Part shown: positions 1 to 4,871 of the stretch, in pieces
Position numbering within the stretch: the stretch's first letter is position 1
Layout: each line of letters starts with the position of its first letter
Assembly: GCA_002712645.1 (NCBI GenBank)
Contig: PAUH01000036.1
Coordinates: 14,235-20,949 of the forward strand
Direction: 5' to 3'
Length of the DNA: 6,715 bases
DNA from: Methanobacteriota archaeon
Lineage (GTDB): Archaea; Thermoplasmatota; Poseidoniia; Poseidoniales; Thalassarchaeaceae
The notes under the pieces: model-generated
What the model saw: only the letters and a program-made list of their open reading frames with translations
The model's database searches: none
What the model was told of the DNA's origin: nothing
Translations under genes and position numbers: made by a program

Positions 1-293
1 TGATGGATAGGTTGGCTGAAGCATCTTCCATACCCAAGTCTCGATTGACGCCACACACACTACGCCACACATTCGCCTCTGGCCTTCTCGAGAGGGGGGC
101 AGATCTAGTTACAATTCAGAGGCTGCTTGGCCATGCCAGTATTGCGACTACCAGAGTGTATCTCGAAATAAGCGATCAGACTCTGAGGGAGATTTATCGA
201 AGAGCTCAGCGCCCTATTCCCCCTCTGGGAGACCCCGCTCCTGAAGCGGACATCGAGGGGACTCTGCATAGCACGTACCCATTATCTTCGTGA
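1..293 (+). CDS. Tyrosine recombinase (Xer-like), C-terminal part, 5' end outside window
   Basis: This is the catalytic C-terminus of a tyrosine site-specific recombinase, an enzyme that cuts and rejoins DNA through a 3'-phosphotyrosine link. Numbering from the ATG at position 3, the visible part has the H-x-x-R box (His18, Arg21), the L-L-G-H box (His44) and the nucleophile Tyr53 in an arrangement typical of XerC/XerD and archaeal XerA. A 40-residue tail rich in Pro and acidic residues follows. The N-terminal core-binding domain and the first catalytic Arg are absent because the gene enters from the left, so the ATG at 3 is probably an internal Met. A cellular Xer role in chromosome dimer resolution is as likely as a mobile-element integrase: no other phage or element gene and no tRNA attachment site is visible nearby. 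The family call is firm and the exact role is not. Confidence 0.9.
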   Translation, partial: MDRLAEASSIPKSRLTPHTLRHTFASGLLERGADLVTIQRLLGHASIATTRVYLEISDQTLREIYRRAQRPIPPLGDPAPEADIEGTLHSTYPLSS

Positions 294-512
294 GGGATTT
301 TTCTTCGATTTTCTCTTTCTGAGCCGCTCGACTCCTTGCCAAGACCTGTCGGGCCTGACTTCTTGTCCTGAATGGCCCTCTATCGGACAGTATTTCCCAC
401 TCCTACACCGACTACAATTATCCTTTGGAGGATGATCGATTTTTTTGGTAAGGCGGCCGTATTTCCGTCGGGGCACGGGCTTGAGTTGTGATTGGCGGCA
501 GATAGCCTTCAC
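282..512 (-). CDS. Doubtful small basic Cys-containing protein
   Basis: A 76-residue open frame starting at a GTG lies mostly in the gap between the recombinase and the next gene, overlapping the recombinase 3' end by 12 bases. The product is very basic and has a C-x-x-C spacing (Cys33, Cys36), then Cys42 and His47, reminiscent of a small zinc-binding knuckle. I do not recognise a family. In favour are its length in an otherwise gene-free stretch and the metal-ligand-like spacing. Against are the absence of a clear ribosome binding site, the low-complexity basic tail and the overlap with the convergent gene. Treat it as a candidate only. Confidence 0.22.
   Translation of the reverse strand: MKAICRQSQLKPVPRRKYGRLTKKIDHPPKDNCSRCRSGKYCPIEGHSGQEVRPDRSWQGVERLRKRKSKKNPSRR
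294..320 (+). terminator. T-rich tract after recombinase stop, possible archaeal terminator
   Basis: Directly after the recombinase stop codon the plus strand has three pyrimidine-rich runs, including TTTTT and TTTT, within 27 bases. Archaeal RNA polymerase commonly terminates at oligo-T tracts without a hairpin, so this is a plausible terminator. If the minus-strand ORF at 282-512 is real, this tract is also part of its coding end. Confidence 0.35.
417..436. repeat. Imperfect inverted repeat, 7-bp arms with 6-bp centre
   Basis: ATTATCC (417-423) and GGATGAT (430-436) are reverse complements with one mismatch, separated by six bases. A 6-bp centre flanked by partly palindromic arms is the general layout of Xer/dif recombination sites, and the site lies about 125 bases past a Xer-like gene. 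However, outside these seven positions the arms match poorly, and the inner bases are not those usual for dif. It may be chance. Confidence 0.2.
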
Positions 513-553
513 CTGATGCGAAGGCTCAATCCGCTATGCTTCGTGGACCCATC

Positions 554-1303
554 ATGGAGCCCCGCGAAACTGTGTCAATTCGCCTTTGGGCTCAAGTTGA
601 GGCAGCGATGCCCAGAATGGAAATTGACTCAGAGAATTGTTTGAGGATGGTTGCAGGGAAATCGAAGAAAGGTTCGATAATTCTCGGTGATGTTGCTCAG
701 TCATTTATTCGTGCATTGGGGCCCTCGGACCCCCCTGTAATTCTGAGTGAACTTAGATTCGACGAACAGCGCTGGGAGATTCTGGCTAGTGCCTTTGGAG
801 TAGACGTGTCCATCAAATCAGAACCTTACTGGGGATTTGGTATTTTCACTAAATGCTTTCTAAATGAGATCTGCATATCTGGATCACGGCCGTCTATTGA
901 TAGGATTGTGTTTGATGCTATGGCATCCTTGGGGAGGAATCCCTGGGAGCCGTTTTGGAGAAGTCGTTTTGAGAAGAAGAGCGGTGTAGACTTGGACAGT
1001 CACGAAAACATATGGCGAGATTGCGAGATACGGGCTGAAAGGAAGATGCGCGATATGCTGGATGAAATTACAAAGTTGTACGCCGCGAACAAAGAAGGGG
1101 TTCCGACATCTGCTTCATCGGATCTTGAAGCTGCTAAGCTTGCGCTAGAGGATCGTAATGGTCAGGCCTTTGAGCGTGCCATGTCCAGGGCGCTTACGAC
1201 TCTCAAAATGAAGAAGGGGTTTGATTCGAAAAGCGATTATGGCGGTTGGGGTGTGCTGCTTGAATCCGAGGAAGTTCCAGTGGTTGACCTAACCGGTGAT
1301 TGA
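554..1303 (+). CDS. Hypothetical protein, 249 aa, unrecognised
   Basis: I do not recognise this protein. It is predicted to be soluble: no signal peptide or membrane helix is visible. The composition looks like a real coding region, with balanced hydrophobic and charged residues and a Trp-rich middle part around residues 90-150 (N-P-W-E-P-F-W and similar). Residues about 155-230 are probably alpha-helical, with many Glu, Lys, Arg and Ala. The C-terminus is acidic. An ATG lies six codons upstream at 536; I prefer 554 because the extra residues add nothing conserved-looking, but neither start has a convincing Shine-Dalgarno, so a leaderless transcript is possible. The stop is only five bases from the end of the convergent Sec61-beta gene. 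Cysteines are few and no catalytic motif is evident. Existence is fairly sure, function unknown. Confidence 0.75.
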   Translation: MEPRETVSIRLWAQVEAAMPRMEIDSENCLRMVAGKSKKGSIILGDVAQSFIRALGPSDPPVILSELRFDEQRWEILASAFGVDVSIKSEPYWGFGIFTKCFLNEICISGSRPSIDRIVFDAMASLGRNPWEPFWRSRFEKKSGVDLDSHENIWRDCEIRAERKMRDMLDEITKLYAANKEGVPTSASSDLEAAKLALEDRNGQAFERAMSRALTTLKMKKGFDSKSDYGGWGVLLESEEVPVVDLTGD

Positions 1304-1308
1304 TTGGC

Positions 1309-1488
1309 TCATCCGAATATCCACTGTATGACGCCGTGTTGAGCGAGATAGATGACGATTGAGAAGACTATGCAGGCTCCATATACCGCACTTTTTGGTA
1401 TCTGGATCGCATCTTCGGACTCTTCGTCGAAGTAGCGAATTAACCCAGCAGCCTGCTGGATTCCACTGTTCTTGTCTTTCTTCGCCAC
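1309..1488 (-). CDS. Preprotein translocase subunit Sec61-beta (SecG equivalent), GTG start
   Basis: This 59-residue protein is the small beta subunit of the archaeal SecYE-beta protein-conducting channel in the cytoplasmic membrane. The N-terminal cytosolic part carries the family signature: a Lys-rich start (M-A-K-K), a Gly/Gln/Ala stretch, then A-G-L-I-R-Y-F-D-E-E at residues 14-23, which is the conserved archaeal and eukaryotic Sec61-beta box. Residues about 33-56 form the single tail-anchor membrane helix, ending W-I-F-G. Length matches archaeal members (roughly 50-60 residues). The start is GTG, preceded by no clear Shine-Dalgarno; an overlapping ATG one base upstream is in another frame. 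It follows the hypothetical gene at 1549-1920 by 60 bases on the same strand, so the two may be co-transcribed. It converges with the plus-strand hypothetical gene, leaving five bases between stop codons. Its small size and GTG start make it easy to miss. Confidence 0.9.
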   Translation of the reverse strand: MAKKDKNSGIQQAAGLIRYFDEESEDAIQIPKSAVYGACIVFSIVIYLAQHGVIQWIFG

Positions 1489-1548
1489 ATTCGCCGGACC
1501 GTGGCAGTGTATTTGAAGGAAGCCCAGAATGTGAATGATGACTCAGGG

Positions 1549-1920
1549 TCAAGGTTCCAACGTCTCGATGAGTACGCAACCACCTTCTATCTCAGTGACC
1601 GTACGAGCGACGCCCATTGCAGCATCTATGCCCGTAGTCATCACTAGCTCTCTTCTTCCGAGGGTGGGATTATCCAAGATTACGCGATGGGATAGCGATG
1701 TCAGCATCGAACTGTCTACCACCTGCCAAATCCATTCATGTTCGGTCACAGTTATGATCGCCTCCACAGGAAGCAGATCTACGAGCGCGTCTGAGGCTTT
1801 TTTCGCACGGAGAACGAGTTCTTCGAGTTTCTTTTTCCCCTTGCTGGGGGTTGTACGAACCCTCCTTCCAACTTTCCTGAGTATTCTCCTGCTCCCGCTC
1901 TTTATGTGCACGCATCCCAT
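1549..1920 (-). CDS. Hypothetical protein, 123 aa, basic N-terminus, upstream of Sec61-beta
   Basis: I do not recognise a family. The first 40 residues are strongly basic (many Arg and Lys, including R-R-I-L-R-K-V-G-R-R and K-G-K-K-K). A short amphipathic helix (about 32-50) follows, then alternating hydrophobic strands (V-E-A-I-I-T-V-T-E at 52-60, W-I-W-Q-V-V-D at 63-69, R-E-L-V-M-T-T-G-I-D at 80-89) and an ending at E-I-E-G-G-C-V-L-I-E-T-L-E. This pattern suggests a small alpha/beta fold with a nucleic-acid- or membrane-surface-binding tail, by inference only. The opposite strand is also open here, but its product is a Ser/Thr/Leu-rich string typical of an antisense shadow. The start may instead be the in-frame GTG at 1950, adding ten residues; I favour ATG 1920 because a palindrome spans the GTG. 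Sec61-beta follows 60 bases downstream. Confidence 0.65.
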   Translation of the reverse strand: MGCVHIKSGSRRILRKVGRRVRTTPSKGKKKLEELVLRAKKASDALVDLLPVEAIITVTEHEWIWQVVDSSMLTSLSHRVILDNPTLGRRELVMTTGIDAAMGVARTVTEIEGGCVLIETLEP

Positions 1921-1937
1921 CCTGCGACCGAAGCCGC

Positions 1938-1953
1938 AAAGTGAAGTCACTTT
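1938..1953. promoter_or_regulatory. Inverted repeat in divergent spacer, candidate operator
   Basis: AAAGTGA and TCACTTT are perfect reverse complements separated by AG, giving a 16-bp site between two divergent genes. It lies 18-33 bases upstream of the preferred ATG (1920) of the minus-strand hypothetical gene and about 110 bases before the methyltransferase start. Its size suits a dimeric helix-turn-helix regulator, and an Lrp/AsnC-type protein is encoded nearby, but a link is conjecture. No unambiguous TATA/BRE pair was seen. Confidence 0.35.
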
Positions 1954-2061
1954 TCGTACTCTTAACCGTTCTCCGAGTGAGGGGCTGTTTGAGTGCCATT
2001 TAGAGGGATCATTGAAACTGCTAGCCGTTCACATGATACTCGTGAGGGGGCGGGATTGTGG

Positions 2062-3678
2062 ATGAAATCAGATTCTGACTGGCGGGTTTCAGCTGATAAC
2101 AGCCTGTTGAGACGTGGAACAGTCGCGTGGATGCATGATGCTGAAACATGGTTCGAACGGTCTTTCGAAAGGCTTCCTGAAACTATCAGAGTCAATCCCC
2201 TGAGAAATGATAGTGATTCTGTAGAAGCTTGGCTTCGATCTGTGGGTGCCGAGCCGATGAGCTGGTATCGTGGACCTGGATCTTCATGGGTTATGCCCTT
2301 TGAACGTGGAGGGGCAGAAGGCGAGGTTCGAAAGCTGCTTATCTCATTACACGAAACAGGACGTCTGACAAGACAAGAAGCGGTATCCATGATTCCAGTG
2401 ATGGCTCTGGATCCGAAAGCTGGAGAAGCCGTGTTGGACATGTGTGCCAGCCCCGGCTCAAAAACAAGCCAAATAGCTGAGTTCATGGACGGAATGGGAG
2501 TCTTGATAGCTAATGAAAGATCAAGAAAACGTTGTAATCTCTTAGTTGCCAACATACAACGTCATCGTTCGAGAGTGACAATCGTATCCAATCACGATGG
2601 GCGGCACATCCCCTATCTCAGCGGAGAAGAGGGATATGATGCAATATTGGTGGACGCCCCATGTACTGGATCTGGTACAACCAGAAAGAACCCAGAAGTA
2701 TGGAGGCAATGGAAGCCAAGTGGTGGATTGGGGCTACATTCGATGCAAGTTGGGCTTCTCAACAGAGCTGTAGATCTTCTCAAACCTGGGGGCAGAGTTG
2801 TGTATTCAACTTGTTCACTTGATCCTGTGGAGAATGAAGCCGTCATATCCCAGATTCTTCAAAAGCGGGGAGATGTGAGGCTAATCGATTGTTCAGATAA
2901 GATAGAGGGGGTGAGCATTCAGGAAGGCTTGCGATCATGGGTCCCCACTGATGACAATATGCAGCCTCTAGAGGGGATTCCATGGGCTCATCCTCCATCG
3001 GAGGAAATATCTGGGGAGTTGGACAAATGCATCAGAGTAAGGGGGCATATGATGGATGCTGGAGGCTTTTTCCTTGCGACAATTGAAAAAAATCATGTTC
3101 AGACCGAAGACGTCTTGGAGGATATTTCTGAGGTGAGGTTTCCTGAAGATTCTGTACAGGCCTCTCAACCGCTTTGCGAAGGTGATCGTCTTGCATTCGA
3201 GAATGAGTTTGGGAGTTGTGATAAACCACTGTGGAGGCGAGGTAAAAGAATCGCTATTGGAACTGAACGTATGCTTGATATCTGGAGCAAGAGAACAACA
3301 GTATCCAATGGGAAAGCGAGTGTCGATGGGCGTCGATGGCGTCCAATGAACATCGTGCATGTAGGGTGTGAAATCTCAGAAATACGCTCTGGTAGGCCAT
3401 CGAGGATTATCGAAGACGGTGCGCATCTGGCTAGGGAGATTGCGCTTGATAGAATTGTCAAGATTGGAGATGAAGACTTCGAAAAATTGCTATTTGGAGA
3501 GGCGCTTGAAACAGACTGCATGCCTCCGGATAAGACAGAGATTAGAGGTGGATGGCTGGTTTCCAGTGAGTCGAATCCAGAACCGCTACCTGTTTGGATA
3601 GGCGGCAAAATAACAGCCATGGTGTCTAAACATGAGCAAACTTGTCGAGTAGGGCTAAGAAGATTAGAGAAGGTATGA
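2062..3678 (+). CDS. Trm4/NSUN2-like RNA (cytosine-5) methyltransferase, SAM-dependent
   Basis: This enzyme would transfer a methyl group from S-adenosylmethionine to C5 of cytosine in RNA, most likely tRNA. From the chosen start (538 aa) the motifs are: N-terminal E-T-I-R-V-N-P-L at 40-47; R-Q-E-A-V-S-M-I-P at 104-112; the SAM loop D-M-C-A-S-P-G-S-K-T at 126-135; N-H-D at 177-179; D-A-P-C-T-G-S-G-T with release Cys201; Y-S-T-C-S-L with catalytic Cys251 (motif 248-253); and a domain end G-G-F-F at about 334-337. These wordings are closer to eukaryotic NSUN2/yeast Trm4 than to bacterial RsmB/RsmF. A further 195 residues form a C-terminal region that resembles, by eye, the PUA-like tail of NSUN2. 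The frame extends upstream to a GTG at 1993, but conserved sequence begins after ATG 2062. A GAGGGGG run at 2044-2050 precedes both this ATG and an in-frame TTG at 2056. The Lrp-family gene follows 46 bases later. Confidence 0.9.
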   Translation: MKSDSDWRVSADNSLLRRGTVAWMHDAETWFERSFERLPETIRVNPLRNDSDSVEAWLRSVGAEPMSWYRGPGSSWVMPFERGGAEGEVRKLLISLHETGRLTRQEAVSMIPVMALDPKAGEAVLDMCASPGSKTSQIAEFMDGMGVLIANERSRKRCNLLVANIQRHRSRVTIVSNHDGRHIPYLSGEEGYDAILVDAPCTGSGTTRKNPEVWRQWKPSGGLGLHSMQVGLLNRAVDLLKPGGRVVYSTCSLDPVENEAVISQILQKRGDVRLIDCSDKIEGVSIQEGLRSWVPTDDNMQPLEGIPWAHPPSEEISGELDKCIRVRGHMMDAGGFFLATIEKNHVQTEDVLEDISEVRFPEDSVQASQPLCEGDRLAFENEFGSCDKPLWRRGKRIAIGTERMLDIWSKRTTVSNGKASVDGRRWRPMNIVHVGCEISEIRSGRPSRIIEDGAHLAREIALDRIVKIGDEDFEKLLFGEALETDCMPPDKTEIRGGWLVSSESNPEPLPVWIGGKITAMVSKHEQTCRVGLRRLEKV

Positions 3679-3724
3679 ACGGCATAAACAATACTTTCAT
3701 CATATCCCACCGGTTACATTCTCC

Positions 3725-4177
3725 ATGGATCTAGACGATACTGACCGGGCGATCATCAAATGTCTTGAGTCGGATGCACGGATGTCACTGAGATCTGTCG
3801 CTGAGGAAATCGGTGTTTCTTTGGGTACGGTTAGTAATCGACTTAGACGTCTGGAGAGTTCGGGGGTCGTGACAGGTTATACAGTACGTCTAGATGCAGA
3901 AAAGGCTGGGTGGGGTCTAACTGTTGTCGTAGGACTCAGAATAGAAAAGGGGAGATTGTTAGAGCTCCAAAGACGCATAGCAGAGGATCATCGTGTTCTC
4001 GGAGTGTACGATGTAACTGGAGATTTTGATTCCATGGTGGTGGCTAGAGCAGTTGATAGGGGCGATCTTGATGATTTGTCGAAAACGGTTCTTTCTCTAG
4101 ACGGGATTACCCGGTCTGTAACTCACTTCGTTCTTAATACGGTCAAGGAAAAATCGACATCTGTTCCGGAAAATTGA
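3725..4177 (+). CDS. Lrp/AsnC-family transcriptional regulator
   Basis: A 150-residue DNA-binding regulator of the leucine-responsive/AsnC family, cytoplasmic and normally dimeric to octameric. Residues 1-60 form the winged helix-turn-helix domain: M-D-L-D-D-T-D-R-A-I-I at the start, helix 2 around 21-30 and the recognition helix around 32-45 (S-L-G-T-V-S-N-R-L-R-R-L). Residues about 64-142 form the RAM/AsnC effector domain with a beta-alpha-beta-beta-alpha-beta pattern and the typical G-D-F-D at 99-102. Length is standard for the family. The ligand (often an amino acid) and targets cannot be read from sequence. It lies 46 bases after the methyltransferase on the same strand and may share its transcript. 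A run of five T after the stop codon could terminate transcription. Family certain, regulon unknown. Confidence 0.95.
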   Translation: MDLDDTDRAIIKCLESDARMSLRSVAEEIGVSLGTVSNRLRRLESSGVVTGYTVRLDAEKAGWGLTVVVGLRIEKGRLLELQRRIAEDHRVLGVYDVTGDFDSMVVARAVDRGDLDDLSKTVLSLDGITRSVTHFVLNTVKEKSTSVPEN

Positions 4178-4188
4178 TTTTTGCTGCA
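4178..4188. terminator. Short convergent junction with T run
   Basis: Eleven bases separate the stop codons of the Lrp-family gene and the convergent TOPRIM gene. They include TTTTT immediately after the plus-strand stop, a possible archaeal oligo-T terminator for the plus strand. No hairpin is present. Confidence 0.3.
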
Positions 4189-4707
4189 TTATAGATCAAA
4201 ATCAATGTGTTCCTGAATAAACGGCAACAGAGCATCTACGTGCGCATGGAGAGCCTCTACCGTACGGCCTTCTGGCTTCATCGTCCGCATCAACGAAAAC
4301 CACAATGACTCGTCGATTTTGACATCTAGGGATTCGAGTCTTTTTCTTATCGTAGACTGTAATCTCCCTCCCGTCCGATCCCAATCCATTAACACAATCA
4401 CGGACGGGCCTGCATCAATCGGATTCTTGCTGCCATATGTGTCGTATAGATAGGCAATAAGCCTAGATTGATCCCAACCACGGTTTAACACTTCGATCGT
4501 ACCCTTGAACCCTATATCTCTCAAGGTCTCTTCGTCTCTTTTACCCTCCACTAAGATCGGGCAATTGGAACCTTTATCCTCAAGTGAATTGTTCCTCCTA
4601 ATGGATTCGGCAAATACTTTTGCAACCTTTGAATATCGCTCAGCGCTGTCTGGGCGCAGATATGCTGCATTTCTAGGATGAGGGTCCGGTAAATCTTTGA
4701 TATTCAC
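4189..4707 (-). CDS. Small TOPRIM-domain protein (archaeal UPF0292/COG1658-like)
   Basis: A 172-residue protein centred on a TOPRIM fold, the Mg2+-binding nucleotidyl-transfer/hydrolysis module of primases, topoisomerases and RNase M5. Two signatures are visible: I-L-V-E-G-K-R-D at 51-58, with the conserved Glu54, and V-I-V-L-M-D-W-D-R-T-G-G at 103-114, with the Asp108-x-Asp110 metal pair. About 35 predicted helical residues precede the domain, and the C-terminus (about 130-172) carries a conserved-looking K-P-E-G-R-T-V-E-A-L. Stand-alone archaeal TOPRIM proteins of this kind are known, but I cannot say whether this one acts on RNA or DNA. The start is GTG, preceded by GGGGGT seven bases upstream, a reasonable Shine-Dalgarno core. 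It faces away from cox2 and converges on the Lrp-family gene. Confidence 0.85.
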   Translation of the reverse strand: MNIKDLPDPHPRNAAYLRPDSAERYSKVAKVFAESIRRNNSLEDKGSNCPILVEGKRDEETLRDIGFKGTIEVLNRGWDQSRLIAYLYDTYGSKNPIDAGPSVIVLMDWDRTGGRLQSTIRKRLESLDVKIDESLWFSLMRTMKPEGRTVEALHAHVDALLPFIQEHIDFDL

Positions 4708-4740
4708 TTACATTACCCCCTTCTTTGGAAGCCGCTTCAT
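4708..4740 (-). CDS. Possible ten-codon leader ORF before the TOPRIM gene
   Basis: On the minus strand an ATG at 4740 opens ten codons (M-K-R-L-P-K-K-G-V-M), ending in TAA at 4708, immediately before the GTG start of the TOPRIM gene. The Shine-Dalgarno-like GGGGGT of that gene lies inside it. It could couple translation, but a frame this short arises easily by chance. Confidence 0.12.
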   Translation of the reverse strand: MKRLPKKGVM

Positions 4741-4814
4741 TTTTCCTAAATTAGATTGGTCTGTAAAACCCTCCTAGAAGCAATCCAGAATTGATCATTT
4801 CATCTAGATAGTTT

Positions 4815-4867
4815 CTCATAACGGTCCTTACCCTTATGAGGGTGCGTTTGTCCCCTCCACTTGGGGA
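4815..4867 (+). promoter_or_regulatory. Clustered small hairpins in cox2 5' leader
   Basis: Three inverted repeats lie just before the cox2 start. CTCATAA (4815-4821) pairs with TTATGAG (4834-4840). ACCCT (4830-4834) pairs with AGGGT (4839-4843) around a TATG loop, which excludes the first pairing. TCCCC (4851-4855) pairs with GGGGA (4863-4867), which overlaps GGGGATC, the best Shine-Dalgarno-like sequence for the ATG at 4872. The arrangement could modulate translation if the RNA leader extends this far; stems are short, so chance is possible. Confidence 0.25.
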
Positions 4868-4871
4868 TCGG

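Larger units (their letters stand above)
294..553. other. Intergenic region between recombinase and hypothetical gene
   Basis: These 260 bases hold the T-rich tract after the recombinase, the doubtful minus-strand Cys-rich ORF, an imperfect inverted repeat at 417-436, a run of seven T at about 441-447 and the undefined promoter of the following gene. No tRNA cloverleaf, repeat array or clear TATA box was seen. Confidence 0.5.
4708..4871. other. Divergent spacer between TOPRIM gene and cox2
   Basis: These 164 bases should contain promoters for both directions. A+T-rich stretches such as CCTAAATTAGA at about 4745-4755 could serve as TATA elements, but none is convincing. The cox2-proximal half holds three small inverted repeats, and the TOPRIM-proximal end holds a ten-codon ATG frame on the minus strand. 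No tRNA fold is supportable. Confidence 0.45.

Noticed and set aside
1..293. Recombinase as evidence of a prophage or integrative element
   Set aside because: No other mobile-element gene, direct repeat or tRNA target is visible in the window, and cellular Xer proteins have the same motifs.
1289..1579. Minus-strand frame of 96 codons covering the Sec61-beta region
   Set aside because: It is a different frame of the same strand; the Sec61-beta frame inside it has a clear family signature, and this one has none.
1993..2061. GTG 1993 as methyltransferase start
   Set aside because: The 23 extra residues show no family similarity and lie in the divergent spacer; ATG 2062 (or TTG 2056) begins just before the conserved region.
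1535..2065. Long plus-strand frame (176 codons) opposite the 123-aa hypothetical gene
   Set aside because: Its product is a Ser/Thr/Leu-rich string without domain character, and it runs into the methyltransferase start region. It reads as the antisense shadow of the minus-strand gene.
1962..2555. Minus-strand frame of 197 codons
   Set aside because: It lies opposite the well-supported methyltransferase N-terminal and SAM-binding region and has Ser/Pro-rich shadow composition.
3165..3710. Minus-strand frame of 181 codons
   Set aside because: It lies opposite the C-terminal region of the methyltransferase, is Ser/Ile/Pro-rich and shows no motif.
4812..4868. tRNA-like arm with a CTCATAA loop on the minus strand before cox2
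   Set aside because: The loop resembles a Met anticodon loop, but a 5-bp anticodon stem does not form around it, and no T-arm or acceptor stem could be found.
4836..4871. ATG 4836 as cox2 start
   Set aside because: It would add 12 residues with three Arg before a helix whose N-terminus normally faces out, and the ATG sits in a hairpin loop. ATG 4872 follows a better ribosome-binding sequence.
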